DNA of 64,000 nt from Pararhizobium gei (GCF_029223885.1 NZ_CP119409.1:3002001-3066000); one strand, 5' to 3'. Shown: positions 8,674 through 18,702, counted from the first letter of the stretch. A program made the numbers and translations. The notes: generated from the sequence alone by a model not told the origin.

Positions 8674-8719
8674 ATCGGAATTTTCCGATTTATAAATCGG
8701 CGCATCGGAATTTGACGAT
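8674..8719. promoter_or_regulatory. Two operator-like palindromes upstream of the ArsR gene
   Basis: ATCGGAATTTTCCGAT at 8674-8689 is a perfect 16-bp palindrome. ATCGGAATTTGACGAT at 8704-8719 is the same word with two changes. The copies are 30 bp apart and sit 14-59 bp before the ArsR start codon. This is where an autorepressor would bind. Two sites three helical turns apart suggest cooperative binding on one DNA face. Confidence 0.7.
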
Positions 8720-8732
8720 ACACTGGACGCCG

Positions 8733-9026
8733 ATGGACAAGGACGAAATTCTGAAGGCTCTCGCCCATCCGAAACGCATCGAAATGCTCGGCTGGATGAA
8801 AGACCCGCAGGCACATTTTTCAAGCCAGCATCACCCGCTGGACATGGGAATTTGCGCCAGCCAGTTCGAGCGCTGCGGCCTGTCCCAATCGACCGTGTCC
8901 GGGCACCTTGCTGTCCTGCAACGCGCCGGCCTGGTGACGACGCAGCGCGTTGGACAATGGATTTTCTACAAGCGGAACGAGGACGCCATAAGGGCGTTCC
9001 TGAAACATATTGGCGATACTTTGTAG
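8733..9026 (+). CDS. ArsR-family transcriptional regulator
   Basis: A 97-aa winged-helix repressor starting MDKDEILKALAHPKRIEML, with the recognition helix region SQSTVSGHLAVLQRAGLV and the wing TTQRVGQWIFYKRNED. I chose ATG 8733; the TTG at 8712 would run through the second operator. The typical ArsR metal motif ELCVCDL is absent, but C-A-S and R-C-G cysteines are present, so an electrophile or thiol signal is more likely than arsenic. The Old Yellow Enzyme gene starts 56 bp downstream in the same direction and is the likely target. Function of the signal is inference. Confidence 0.88.
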   Translation: MDKDEILKALAHPKRIEMLGWMKDPQAHFSSQHHPLDMGICASQFERCGLSQSTVSGHLAVLQRAGLVTTQRVGQWIFYKRNEDAIRAFLKHIGDTL

Positions 9027-9082
9027 AAATTCCTGTGTCGCTCTCCCCTCCCAAGCTTCTCAACGACCAAAAAGGATTCCCC

Positions 9083-10207
9083 ATGGCCTCTCTCTTCGAT
9101 CCTATCGCAATCGGCGATATCGAACTCGCCAACCGTGTCGTCATGGCGCCGCTGACGCGTAACCGGTCGCCGGGCGCCGTCCCGAATTCCCTCAACGTCA
9201 CCTATTACGAACAGCGCGCCACAGCCGGCCTGCTGATCACCGAAGCCACCGCAATCACCCATCAGGGCCAGGGCTATGCCGATGTGCCCGGGCTCTACAC
9301 CGAGGAAGCCCTCAATGGCTGGCGGCAGGTCACCGATGCCGTGCACAAGGCCGGCGGCAAGATCGTCGTGCAGATGTGGCATGTCGGCCGGATTTCCCAC
9401 ACCTCGCTGCAGCCGAACGGCGAAAAGCCTGTTTCCGCCTCCGCCATCACGGCGAAATCGAAGACCTATCTGGTCAATGAGGACGGCACCGGCAGCTTTG
9501 CCGACACCTCCGAGCCTCGGGCTCTCGATGTGTCCGAAATCCCGGGCATTGTCGAGGATTACCGCAAGGCTGCCCGTGCGGCAATCGAAGCCGGTTTCGA
9601 CGGCATCGAAATCCACGCTGCCAATGGCTATCTGATCGACCAGTTCCTCCGGTCAGGCTCGAATGTCCGCACCGACCAGTATGGCGGACCGATCGAAAAT
9701 CGCGCCCGTTTCCTGTTCGAGGTGGTCGAGGCAATCACGAAGGAAATTGGCGAGGGCCGCACCGGTATCCGTCTTTCTCCGGTCACCCCGGCCAATGATT
9801 CGTCCGATCCGGATGCGCAGGCTCTGTTCACCCATGTCATCGAAGGGCTGGCCAAGTACAAGCTTGCCTATATCCACATCATCGAAGGTGCGACGGGCGG
9901 ACCCCGCGATTTCCAGCAGGGCGACAAACCCTTCGACTATAAGGCGCTGTGCACCGCCTACGAAAAAGCCGGCGGTGAAGCCGCATGGATGACAAACAAC
10001 GGCTACGACCGGGCGCTTGCGATCCAGGCCGTGGAAGACGGCAAAACGGACCTTGTTGCCTTCGGTAAACCCTTCATCGCCAATCCGGACCTCGTGCAGC
10101 GTCTGAAGGACGATGTGCCGCTGAACACACCGGACCAGGCAACCTTCTACGGCGGTGGCGCCAAGGGCTATACCGACTATCCGACGCTTGAGCATCAGGC
10201 AGCCTGA
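9083..10207 (+). CDS. nemA: Old Yellow Enzyme-family NADH:flavin oxidoreductase (NemA-like)
   Basis: A 374-aa FMN enzyme with a TIM-barrel layout. It starts SLFDPIAIGDIELANRVVMA and carries the substrate-binding pair H178-A-A-N181 in HAANGYLIDQFLRSGSN; GKPFIANPDL is near the end. Relatives reduce activated alkenes, N-ethylmaleimide and nitrate esters (for example glycerol trinitrate reductase of Agrobacterium). AAGGA lies before ATG 9083; the longer upstream frame overlaps the ArsR gene and is rejected. It probably forms an operon with arsR and ends at a strong terminator. The physiological substrate is not visible. Confidence 0.93.
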   Translation: MASLFDPIAIGDIELANRVVMAPLTRNRSPGAVPNSLNVTYYEQRATAGLLITEATAITHQGQGYADVPGLYTEEALNGWRQVTDAVHKAGGKIVVQMWHVGRISHTSLQPNGEKPVSASAITAKSKTYLVNEDGTGSFADTSEPRALDVSEIPGIVEDYRKAARAAIEAGFDGIEIHAANGYLIDQFLRSGSNVRTDQYGGPIENRARFLFEVVEAITKEIGEGRTGIRLSPVTPANDSSDPDAQALFTHVIEGLAKYKLAYIHIIEGATGGPRDFQQGDKPFDYKALCTAYEKAGGEAAWMTNNGYDRALAIQAVEDGKTDLVAFGKPFIANPDLVQRLKDDVPLNTPDQATFYGGGAKGYTDYPTLEHQAA

Positions 10208-10224
10208 GGGTCTCGATCTCTCCT

Positions 10225-10251
10225 CCCGCCCCTTACGGGGCGGGGCTTTCC
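10225..10251 (+). terminator. Intrinsic terminator after nemA
   Basis: CCCGCCCC and GGGGCGGG form a perfect 8-bp stem with a TTAC tetraloop, followed by GCTTTCCT. It lies 18 bp after the nemA stop. Confidence 0.85.
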
Positions 10252-10368
10252 TGTCGATGCGCGATGCAATCATGGTCTCGGACACGCAGCGGATCGAACC
10301 AGACAGTTGTGCCGTGGACAATCTGTGCCGCGCGATCTAAATCTCCGCGCAGGACTGGAGATGACGTG

Positions 10369-10869
10369 ATGCACCTGCGCGATGCCGAAGAGACCGACCT
10401 GCCTGCCATTCGCGATATCTATAACGACGCGGTCGCCAATACGACGGCCATCTGGAACGACACGCAGGTCGATCTGGAAAACCGGACAGTCTGGTTTACC
10501 GAACGCCGGCGGCTCGGCTATCCGGTGCTGGTTGCAGTCACGCAAGACGGCACTGTTGCGGGATATGCCTCCTTCGGCGACTGGCGCGCCTTCGACGGCT
10601 ATCGCCACACTGTCGAGCATTCCGTCTATGTGGAAAAAAACCAGCGCGGCGGCGGTATCGGGAACTTGCTGATGGTGGCCCTGATCGACCGGGCCTGCGC
10701 CTGCGGCAAGCATGTGATGGTGGCGGGCATCGAAGCCAACAATCAGGCATCGATCCGACTGCATGAAAAACTGGGTTTCCGGATCACTGGCGAGATGAAG
10801 GAAGTCGGCACCAAGTTCGGTCGTTGGCTCGACCTGACCTTCATGCAACTGATCCTGCCGGCGCGGTAG
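10369..10869 (+). CDS. GNAT N-acetyltransferase, phosphinothricin/methionine-sulfone type
   Basis: A 166-aa protein starting MHLRDAEETDLPAIRDIYND. It has the GNAT acetyl-CoA loop (KNQRGGGIGNLLMVALI) and the C-terminal motif NQASIRLHEKLGF. Overall it matches the Bar/Pat/MnaT subgroup, which acetylates glutamate analogues such as phosphinothricin or methionine sulfoximine. I chose the ATG at 10369 because GGAG lies just upstream. It is followed 35 bp downstream by the lytic transglycosylase gene, without obvious functional connection. The natural substrate is unknown. Confidence 0.87.
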   Translation: MHLRDAEETDLPAIRDIYNDAVANTTAIWNDTQVDLENRTVWFTERRRLGYPVLVAVTQDGTVAGYASFGDWRAFDGYRHTVEHSVYVEKNQRGGGIGNLLMVALIDRACACGKHVMVAGIEANNQASIRLHEKLGFRITGEMKEVGTKFGRWLDLTFMQLILPAR

Positions 10870-10904
10870 GCGGCCCCCTTCCGCGTCACAATGGTGAAAG
10901 AACC

Positions 10905-11843
10905 ATGGCACGCAGCCATCGAATATGGAACTGGAAGGGATTCTTCGTCACGCTGCTGACAGCGGGACTGATCCTTGGCACTCAGCCCGATGCGGCGATC
11001 GCGCAGATTGAATGGCGCGCGCCGCCGTGCACCTATTCCGCTGCGACACGAACGGGCGCGCTCTGCGTTCGCGCAGGCAGTTTCAACCGCGACATCTGCA
11101 CGGCGCTTGCTCGTTTTTCCGGTGAAAACGATCTTCCTCCAGACTTTTTCGCGCGACTGATCTGGAAGGAAAGCCTGTTTCGTCCGGACGCGGTCAGCTC
11201 CAAGGGCGCGGAAGGAATAGCGCAGTTCATTCCCTCCACAGCGCGGCTGCGCGGTCTTTCCAACAGTTTCGATGCCTTGGAGGCGTTGGGAGAAGCGGCC
11301 GAGTATCTCGACGACTTGCGGGACCGTTTCGGCAATATCGGTCTGGCAGCCACCGCTTACAATGCCGGCGAAGGCGGGTTGCGCACATTCCTGCGCACCG
11401 GAAATCTGCCGCAGGAAACCCGCAACTATGTTCTCGACATCACTGCCCATCCGGCTGAAGACTGGCGGGACAACCCGCCCGCAACGGTTGATCTGCGCCT
11501 CGACGACCGAAAATCCTTCGAGGACGCCTGTGTTGCCCTGGCCAGCACCCGGCGCCTCAAGGCTGTGGAATTTGAAGCGGAAGGCGTATGGGCGCCCTGG
11601 GGCGCGCAACTTGCGGCGCATTTTCAAAAGCCGGTAGCGGCAAGACTGTTCCTTTTGGCTGTCCGGTCCCTCCCGGAGCCGTTGAACATGGAAAAACCGC
11701 TGATCCAGAAGGAGCGCAACCGTGCCTTCGGAACGAGGCTGCGCTACACCGCCCGGATCGCCCGCCAGACGCGGTCGGAGGCCGAAGCAGTGTGCGCGCA
11801 GGTTCGCAGGAACGGCGGCGCCTGTATCGTTTTCAGGAACTGA
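10905..11843 (+). CDS. Periplasmic lytic transglycosylase (SLT domain)
   Basis: A 312-aa protein with a signal peptide (basic MARSHRIWNWK, hydrophobic FFVTLLTAGLILG, cleavage after AIA). The SLT domain has the catalytic glutamate E89 in IWKESLFRPDAVSSKGAEG, the IAQFIPSTA motif and AYNAGEGGLR. The C-terminal region has paired cysteines and resembles a SPOR-like or repeat end (AEAVCAQVRRNGGACIVF). It should cleave the MurNAc-GlcNAc bond to give 1,6-anhydro ends. The ATG at 10905 gives the proper signal peptide. The hairpin after the stop may end the transcript. Confidence 0.9.
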   Translation: MARSHRIWNWKGFFVTLLTAGLILGTQPDAAIAQIEWRAPPCTYSAATRTGALCVRAGSFNRDICTALARFSGENDLPPDFFARLIWKESLFRPDAVSSKGAEGIAQFIPSTARLRGLSNSFDALEALGEAAEYLDDLRDRFGNIGLAATAYNAGEGGLRTFLRTGNLPQETRNYVLDITAHPAEDWRDNPPATVDLRLDDRKSFEDACVALASTRRLKAVEFEAEGVWAPWGAQLAAHFQKPVAARLFLLAVRSLPEPLNMEKPLIQKERNRAFGTRLRYTARIARQTRSEAEAVCAQVRRNGGACIVFRN

Positions 11844-11845
11844 GC

Positions 11846-11875
11846 CTGCCTTACTACCTTGTCCATGTAAGGCAG
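11846..11875. repeat. Perfect inverted repeat after the lytic transglycosylase gene
   Basis: CTGCCTTAC and GTAAGGCAG form a 9-bp perfect stem around a 12-base loop, two bases after the stop codon. There is no T-run, so it may act as an mRNA 3'-end stabiliser or a weak terminator. Confidence 0.55.
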
Positions 11876-11997
11876 CCGGCGAATCGCCCACAATGCTGGT
11901 CGAGGACTTGCTGGCCTATATAGGACAGTGACGTCGCGCTGCACCGTTTCCTCTTCCGACGAACCTGCTGGGGTCCGTCGGCAATCGGGAGAGCCGG

Positions 11998-13666
<1,669 letters not shown>

Positions 13667-16018
13667 ATGTCTGTCGATACGGAAATGGGCGCCACGACGC
13701 AGCGCCAGCATACGAACTACGTGGAATATCTTTTGGTTGCCGGGCTGACGGCCGTGACGGTCCTTTTGTTTTTCGTCATGGGCTTCTTCTCCGAGGCGTC
13801 GGCCGATACCGGCACGGATAGGCCGCAGCATATGGCCGGCTATGTCAGGCCGAACGACATGGGAACGGGCGCCCTGCTCTTCCCGTCGCGCGAGCCGGGC
13901 TTTTTCGTCGAGGCGCCGCGACTGGCGACCGATGTTCGGATCGACATCAACGGACCGATTATCCGCACCCGCGTCACCCAGAGATTCCAGAACCCCAGCA
14001 AGGGTTGGGTCGAGGGCACCTATGTCTTTCCGCTGCCGGACGACTCGGCTGTCGATACGTTGAAGATGCAAATCGGCGAGCGCTTCATCGAAGGCAAGAT
14101 CAAGGCCCGCGAAGAGGCGCGCAAGATCTATGAACAGGCCAAGGCGGAGGGCAAGAAGACGGCGCTGCTCGAACAGCAGCGGCCGAACATCTTCACCAAT
14201 CAGGTCGCAAATATCGGCCCCGGCGAAACCATCGTGGTGCAGATCGAATACCAGAGCAGCGTGCACCAGTCGAACGGCGTCTTTTCCCTGCGTTTTCCCA
14301 TGGTCGTTGCGCCGCGCTACAACCCGGACCCGATCGTTCAGACGGTCGATCTCGACCCCCGCTCAGGCTTTGCCGTCAGCGACCCGGTACCTGACCGCGA
14401 CAAGATCATGGCCCCCGTGCTCGACCCGGCTGAACACGCGAAGATCAACCCCGTCACCCTGACGCTCAACCTCAATGCCGGCTTTCCACTCGGCGCCGTC
14501 ACGTCAGCCTTTCACGCAGTCGATATGAAATCACCCGGCGACATGGTGCGCACCATCACGCTTCAGGCGGGCAGCGTGCCTGCAGACAAGGACTTCGAAC
14601 TGACTTGGCAAGCCGCCACCGGCAGGACGCCCCATGCCGGCCTTTTCCGGGAGACCATCGATGGCCGCACCTATCTGCTCGGCTTCGTCACGCCACCGGC
14701 GGACGATACGGCGGCGGCGGCCCGTTCGAACCGCGAGGTTGTCTTCGTCATCGACAACTCCGGCTCCATGGCGGGACCCTCGATCGAACAGGCGCGCGAC
14801 AGTTTGGCCCTGGCAATCTCCAGACTGCGGCCGCAGGACAGGTTCAACGTCATCCGCTTCGACGATACGATGAGCGTTCACTTCCCCAGTCTCGTTCAGG
14901 CGACGCCGGACAACCGCGAAAACGCGATCGCCTTCGCCCGCAGCCTTACGGCAGACGGCGGCACGGAAATGCTGCCGGCCCTGGAAGCAGCGTTGCGGAC
15001 ACAGGGTCCGGTCGCAACAGGCGCGCTTCGCCAGGTGGTGTTCCTGACGGATGGCGCCATCGGCAACGAGGCGCAGCTCTTTCAGGAAATTTCCGCCAAT
15101 CGTGGCGACGCCCGCGTGTTCACCGTCGGCATCGGTTCCGCGCCCAACACATATTTCATGACGAAGGCCGCGGAGATCGGCCGAGGCACCTTCACCCTGA
15201 TCGGCGCCGAAAATCAGGTTGCGTCGTGCATGGGCGAATTGTTCGAAAAGCTCGAAAACCCGGCCATGACCGATATTGCAGTCACCTTCGACGGTGCGAA
15301 TGCCAGGGATATAACCCCCAACCCCATGCCGGACCTCTATCGCGGCGAACCGGTGGTGTTGACGGCCCGGCTTGATGGCACATCTGTTGCCGGCAAACTG
15401 CAGATCACCGGCCGGACGGGCGATCAGCCCTGGCGCGTCGAAATGGATGTGGCCAAGGCATCAGAAGGCACCGGCCTCGCCAAGCTCTGGGCCCGCCGCA
15501 AGATCGGTGATCTCGAGGCCGGCGCCTATGCGGTCAATGACAGGGCGGCACTCGACAAGGAGATCGAGACTGTGGCGCTCGCCCATCACATCGTCTCGCG
15601 CGTCACCAGCCTGGTTGCCGTCGATGTCACGCCATCGCGTCCGGCCACCGAAACGCTGGCGAGCACGGATCTACCGGTCAATCTGCCGTTGGGATGGGAC
15701 TTCCAGAAGGTCTTCGGCGAGAAGCCGCTCGAAAACCTGCCCCAGGACCAAAGAAAAGCGGCGCTCGACCATGCCGAGGAACAGGCGATCCTTGTTGCCG
15801 ACCAGATTGCGGCAGCACCGACCGCGCGGGCAGCCAACCTCATCGCGCAACAAGGCGGCAGCCAGGTCGACTTGCCGCAGACCGCTACGCTTGCCGACCG
15901 CTATATTCTGATTGGCATGGCCCTTTTGACGATGGCTATCATGGCCGCAGCCACGTTCGGCCTGTGGCGCTGGCAGATGCGCGGTCTTTACCAGGAGGCA
16001 CGCAGCCGTGTTCATTAA
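13667..16018 (+). CDS. VIT- and VWA-domain surface protein with C-terminal LPQTA sorting signal
   Basis: A 783-aa protein. An N-terminal membrane anchor or signal (YLLVAGLTAVTVLLFFVMGF) precedes a VIT domain (about 80-220, with YVFPLPDDSAVDTLKM and EARKIYEQAKAEGKK). A VWA domain follows with an intact MIDAS motif D363-N-S-G-S. The tail is LPQTA at about 736-740, a hydrophobic helix (YILIGMALLTMAIMAAATF) and a basic end. This is the layout of the proteobacterial sortase target family. GAGGGGG supports the start. The cognate sortase gene overlaps its 3' end by 11 bp, so the sortase probably cleaves this protein and attaches or releases it. Confidence 0.92.
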   Translation: MSVDTEMGATTQRQHTNYVEYLLVAGLTAVTVLLFFVMGFFSEASADTGTDRPQHMAGYVRPNDMGTGALLFPSREPGFFVEAPRLATDVRIDINGPIIRTRVTQRFQNPSKGWVEGTYVFPLPDDSAVDTLKMQIGERFIEGKIKAREEARKIYEQAKAEGKKTALLEQQRPNIFTNQVANIGPGETIVVQIEYQSSVHQSNGVFSLRFPMVVAPRYNPDPIVQTVDLDPRSGFAVSDPVPDRDKIMAPVLDPAEHAKINPVTLTLNLNAGFPLGAVTSAFHAVDMKSPGDMVRTITLQAGSVPADKDFELTWQAATGRTPHAGLFRETIDGRTYLLGFVTPPADDTAAAARSNREVVFVIDNSGSMAGPSIEQARDSLALAISRLRPQDRFNVIRFDDTMSVHFPSLVQATPDNRENAIAFARSLTADGGTEMLPALEAALRTQGPVATGALRQVVFLTDGAIGNEAQLFQEISANRGDARVFTVGIGSAPNTYFMTKAAEIGRGTFTLIGAENQVASCMGELFEKLENPAMTDIAVTFDGANARDITPNPMPDLYRGEPVVLTARLDGTSVAGKLQITGRTGDQPWRVEMDVAKASEGTGLAKLWARRKIGDLEAGAYAVNDRAALDKEIETVALAHHIVSRVTSLVAVDVTPSRPATETLASTDLPVNLPLGWDFQKVFGEKPLENLPQDQRKAALDHAEEQAILVADQIAAAPTARAANLIAQQGGSQVDLPQTATLADRYILIGMALLTMAIMAAATFGLWRWQMRGLYQEARSRVH

Positions 16019-16664
16019 AACAACGACCGGTGCGCGGGGCGGTTTCCTTGCCCGCCTGAACATGCTGGAAACGCTCGTCCTTGCAGCAATTTGCCTGATT
16101 GGCATCGCGGGTGTGATGCTGATCGGCAAGGGCGCCTTCATCAAAGCCAAGGCGGAATTGTCGCAAGTCCTGCTGAAACGCAGTTTTGCCGCACAGCTTG
16201 ACGGCGGAACCGGCGGCAAGCCCTGGCCCTGGGCAGATTTCTCGACCGAGGCGGAAATTGTCGCGCCGCGGATTGGCAGATCGGCCATCGTTTTGTCCGG
16301 CGCCAGCGGCGAGGCGCTGGCCTTCGGGCCGGCACGGCTGGCGAATACGCCCATGCCGGGAGAAAGCGGCACCGCCGTCATCGCCGCCCATCGGGACACC
16401 CACTTTCGCTGGCTGAAGGAGGTGAAGCCCGGCGACCTGCTGATGATCAAACGCCGGGATGGAAAGACACTTACGTTCCGCGCCGGACAGGGGCGAATCG
16501 CACGTTGGGACCAGAGCGGCATAAACGCGAACGCACCCGGCCGACATCTGGCGCTGGCCACCTGCTGGCCCTTCGAGGCAACAGTGCAGGGTCCTCTTCG
16601 CTACATCGTCAGTGCCGAACTGATTTCGGACGCAGGCAAACAATCCTTCGCCAGTTTGAACTGA
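16008..16664 (+). CDS. Class GN sortase
   Basis: A 218-aa sortase. An N-terminal helix (TLVLAAICLIGIAGVML) anchors it, and the beta-barrel carries the triad H128 (AAHRDTHFRWL), C186 (LALATCWPFE) and R198 (GPLRYIVSAE). The TCWPF context is typical of the Gram-negative class GN group. It should cleave the LPQTA signal of the VIT/VWA protein encoded just upstream. The start is GTG at 16008 with AGGAGG before it, inside the end of the substrate gene, so the two are translationally coupled. The acceptor nucleophile in a Gram-negative envelope is not known. Confidence 0.93.
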   Translation: MFIKTTTGARGGFLARLNMLETLVLAAICLIGIAGVMLIGKGAFIKAKAELSQVLLKRSFAAQLDGGTGGKPWPWADFSTEAEIVAPRIGRSAIVLSGASGEALAFGPARLANTPMPGESGTAVIAAHRDTHFRWLKEVKPGDLLMIKRRDGKTLTFRAGQGRIARWDQSGINANAPGRHLALATCWPFEATVQGPLRYIVSAELISDAGKQSFASLN

Positions 16665-17104
16665 AGGTCCTGCCACCGGACCCGACAACGAGATATCGTG
16701 GCCGAGGCAGGGTGCCTTCAGGCGCGCGGTGCAAAGAGATCTATTCTTGGTTACTGCCAACCCATACGTAGAACGGCATTTCAGACGACGCGTTTTGCAC
16801 TGCCTGAGGCTTTAAACGGTCCCAATTACGACATTGCAACCCAAAAACAAGTGTTTTCAAAAGCTTGCAATATATCAGTAGAAAATCCTATTTTTCAGCA
16901 GATGACCGCTTTTTACACAATTCAAATCTGGGCAGTAGCGTCAGGAAACTTTTGCTTGCCAATTTAAAATAAACACAGCAAGTTTACCGCGTTCGGGCAA
17001 CTACGGACACGGAAAGACCTTTCAAGTATGCGGGCCGGGGCACGCAAAACGCGCCGGGCGGACGGGCAAGGAACAGGGTTCTGTGGCCGTCTGCAAGTAC
17101 AGGA
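16665..17104. other. Long non-coding stretch before the cold-shock gene
   Basis: I see no credible gene in these 440 bases. The middle (about 16810-16985) is much more AT-rich than the surroundings, with TTTAAAATAAA and AATATATCAG stretches, and could carry the csp promoter or an UP-like element. The right part (about 17030-17100) is GC-rich and probably belongs to the long csp leader. I recognise no RNA family. Confidence 0.45.
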
Positions 17105-17192
17105 CCTTTCCTCATCGTCGAAGACTGCCTGCCGCACGCCCCTGGGCAAACATTGTAATGCTGCCCGCTGCTTCCGGGCAGAGGAAAAAGGA
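17105..17192 (+). promoter_or_regulatory. Structured 5' leader of the cold-shock gene with possible SD-masking pairing
   Basis: TTTCCTC at 17107-17113 is perfectly complementary to GAGGAAA at 17181-17187, which is part of the cold-shock gene's ribosome binding region (GAGGAAAAAGGA). Between them lies a separate stem, CTGCCCG (17161-17167) with CGGGCAG (17175-17181), ending directly at the SD. The leader could switch between masking and exposing the SD, as cspA-type leaders do with temperature. The base-pairing is seen; the regulatory role is inference. Confidence 0.5.
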
Positions 17193-17200
17193 CCTGATGC

Positions 17201-17416
17201 ATGGCAGACACTGGCATTGTTAAATTTTTCAACACGGACAAAGGCTTCGGCTTCATAAAACCCGACAATGGTGGCGCCGATATCTTCGTGCATATCTCGG
17301 CAGTACAGGCTTCCGGCCTTAACGCGCTGTCGGAAAATCAGAAGGTCAGCTTCGATACCGAACCGGATCGCCGCGGCAAGGGGCCAAAAGCCGTCAACCT
17401 GCAAGTGTCCGGCTGA
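17201..17416 (+). CDS. Cold-shock domain protein (CspA family)
   Basis: A 71-aa single cold-shock domain. RNP1 appears as KGFGFIKPD and RNP2 as DIFVHISA, in a five-strand OB-fold; the C-terminus is VNLQVSG. It binds single-stranded RNA/DNA and melts mRNA structure. The sequence [15 protein letters not shown] is standard except for Thr/Asp replacing the usual Ala/Thr-Lys. GAGGAAAAAGGA lies nine bases before the ATG. The long structured leader and a terminator 26 bp after the stop mark it as a single-gene unit. Several csp paralogues usually exist in rhizobia, so I give no number. Confidence 0.95.
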   Translation: MADTGIVKFFNTDKGFGFIKPDNGGADIFVHISAVQASGLNALSENQKVSFDTEPDRRGKGPKAVNLQVSG

Positions 17417-17441
17417 GCCGTCGCCGACATGGATTCACATT

Positions 17442-17467
17442 AAAAGCCCGGCGTAGTGCCGGGTTTT
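17442..17467 (+). terminator. Intrinsic terminator after the cold-shock gene
   Basis: AAAAGCCCGGC and GCCGGGTTTT pair around GTAGT with one bulged G, ending in a short T-run. It lies 26 bp after the stop codon. Confidence 0.85.
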
Positions 17468-17556
17468 CCATTCAGCCTGCGTTCAGTTTCGTCAGGTTAA
17501 TGTGCCTGCATCGTCATGAAAGACGCTCTGGTCCACCCTTTCACAGGATCGAAACA

Positions 17557-17991
17557 ATGAACACCTTTATCAAAGCTGCCGTTCTCGCGGTTGCCACCGC
17601 AGCAACCATCATACCAACTGTAGCGCCGGCTCAAGCCGAAGACTGGGGCGGCCGTCGCCACTATCGTCACGACTATGGACGTCGTCATCACAATGGCGAC
17701 GCAGCCGCTCTTGGCGCGCTCGGCCTTGCAACCGGCGTGATTATTGGCGGCGCCATCGCCAGCCAGCCGCGTTACCAGGAGCGGGTCTATATCGATCCGG
17801 AACCCGACTACTACGAGCCGCGTCCCGTTTATCGCCGCGCCCGCCCGGTAGTCGTCCAGAGCTATGGGTCGCTTGAGCCTTGGACACCCGCCTGGCACCG
17901 CTATTGCTCGCAGCGTTATCGCTCGTTCGACTCCCGCTCCGGCACCTTCGTGGGCTATGACGGTCGCGAACATTTCTGCACAGCCGGCTAA
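17557..17991 (+). CDS. BA14K family protein (secreted, lectin-like family)
   Basis: A 144-aa protein with a clear signal peptide (MNTFIKAAVLAVATAAT, cleavage after AQA). A His/Arg/Tyr-rich region (RRHYRHDYGRRHH) and a Gly/Ala-rich hydrophobic segment (LGALGLATGVIIGGAIA) follow. The C-terminal BA14K domain is WHRYCSQRYRSFDSRSGTFVGYDGREHFC, with its two conserved cysteines. The family was named from a Brucella immunoreactive 14-kDa protein with lectin-like activity; the role in free-living rhizobia is unclear. It probably has its own promoter after the csp terminator and ends at a strong terminator. Confidence 0.9.
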   Translation: MNTFIKAAVLAVATAATIIPTVAPAQAEDWGGRRHYRHDYGRRHHNGDAAALGALGLATGVIIGGAIASQPRYQERVYIDPEPDYYEPRPVYRRARPVVVQSYGSLEPWTPAWHRYCSQRYRSFDSRSGTFVGYDGREHFCTAG

Positions 17992-18007
17992 ACCATAGCC
18001 TGACGCT

Positions 18008-18043
18008 AAAAAAGGCACGGGCTAACTGGCGCGTGCCTTTTTT
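18008..18043. terminator. Bidirectional terminator between the BA14K and MBL-fold genes
   Basis: AAAAAAGGCACG and CGTGCCTTTTTT form a perfect 12-bp stem. A-run and T-run flank both sides, so it can terminate the BA14K gene rightward and the converging MBL-fold gene leftward. Confidence 0.9.
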
Positions 18044-18060
18044 GCTGTCCGGTTGAAAAC

Positions 18061-18702
18061 TCACAAGCCACGAAGATAGGGATTGGTCCGGCGTTCCTCG
18101 CCAATCTGGCCACCCGGACCGTGACCGCAGATAAAGCCGACTGTGTCGCCAAGCGGCAGGATCTTGTCGCGGATCGAAGCCAGCAATTGTTCATGATTGC
18201 CGCCCGGAAGATCGGTTCGCCCGATGGAGCCGCGGAACAGTACGTCGCCCACATGGGCAAAGCCCTGTTTCCGGTTGAAATAGACGACATGACCGGGTGC
18301 GTGGCCGGGGCAGTGCAACACCTCAAAGACATGCTCTCCGAATGAAACGGTGTCGCCGTCTTCCAGCCAGCGGTCAGGCAGAACATTCTCCACCTTCATC
18401 GCCATGCCGAATTTCTCCGCCTGCTCTTCCAGCCGCTCGAGAAGCGGCTGGTCGTCCTTGTGCGGGCCGACAATGTCGATATCCAGAGCTTGCTTCAACT
18501 CTTTGGCGCCGCCGGCATGATCGATATGGCCATGCGTCAGCCAGATCGCTTTCAAAGTGATGCCGTTATCCCGAACAGTCCGGAGGATCAGATCGACGTC
18601 ACCGCCCGGATCGACGATCACACCGTCTTTTGTCTCATCATCGAAAAGGACAGTACAATTCTGCTGAAAATGGGTAACCGGAATAATGCTTGCCTGTAGC
18701 AT
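18061..18702 (-). CDS. MBL-fold metallohydrolase (glyoxalase II-like, YcbL type)
   Basis: A 213-aa metallo-beta-lactamase fold protein starting MLQASIIPVTHFQQNCTVLF. The metal site motif is THGHIDHAGG; further ligands appear as HCPGHAPGHV (His), GDVLFRGSIGRTDLPGG (Asp) and ICGHGPG (His). It resembles YcbL/hydroxyacylglutathione hydrolase-like proteins, smaller than true GloB. GAGG lies before ATG 18702. It probably hydrolyses a thioester such as S-lactoylglutathione; the actual substrate is not visible. It converges with the BA14K gene on a shared terminator. Confidence 0.9.
   Translation of the reverse strand: MLQASIIPVTHFQQNCTVLFDDETKDGVIVDPGGDVDLILRTVRDNGITLKAIWLTHGHIDHAGGAKELKQALDIDIVGPHKDDQPLLERLEEQAEKFGMAMKVENVLPDRWLEDGDTVSFGEHVFEVLHCPGHAPGHVVYFNRKQGFAHVGDVLFRGSIGRTDLPGGNHEQLLASIRDKILPLGDTVGFICGHGPGGQIGEERRTNPYLRGL

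Noticed and set aside
8852..9082. 77-residue N-terminal extension of the Old Yellow Enzyme
   Set aside because: It overlaps the ArsR gene out of frame, and an AAGGA site precedes ATG 9083 where family members begin.
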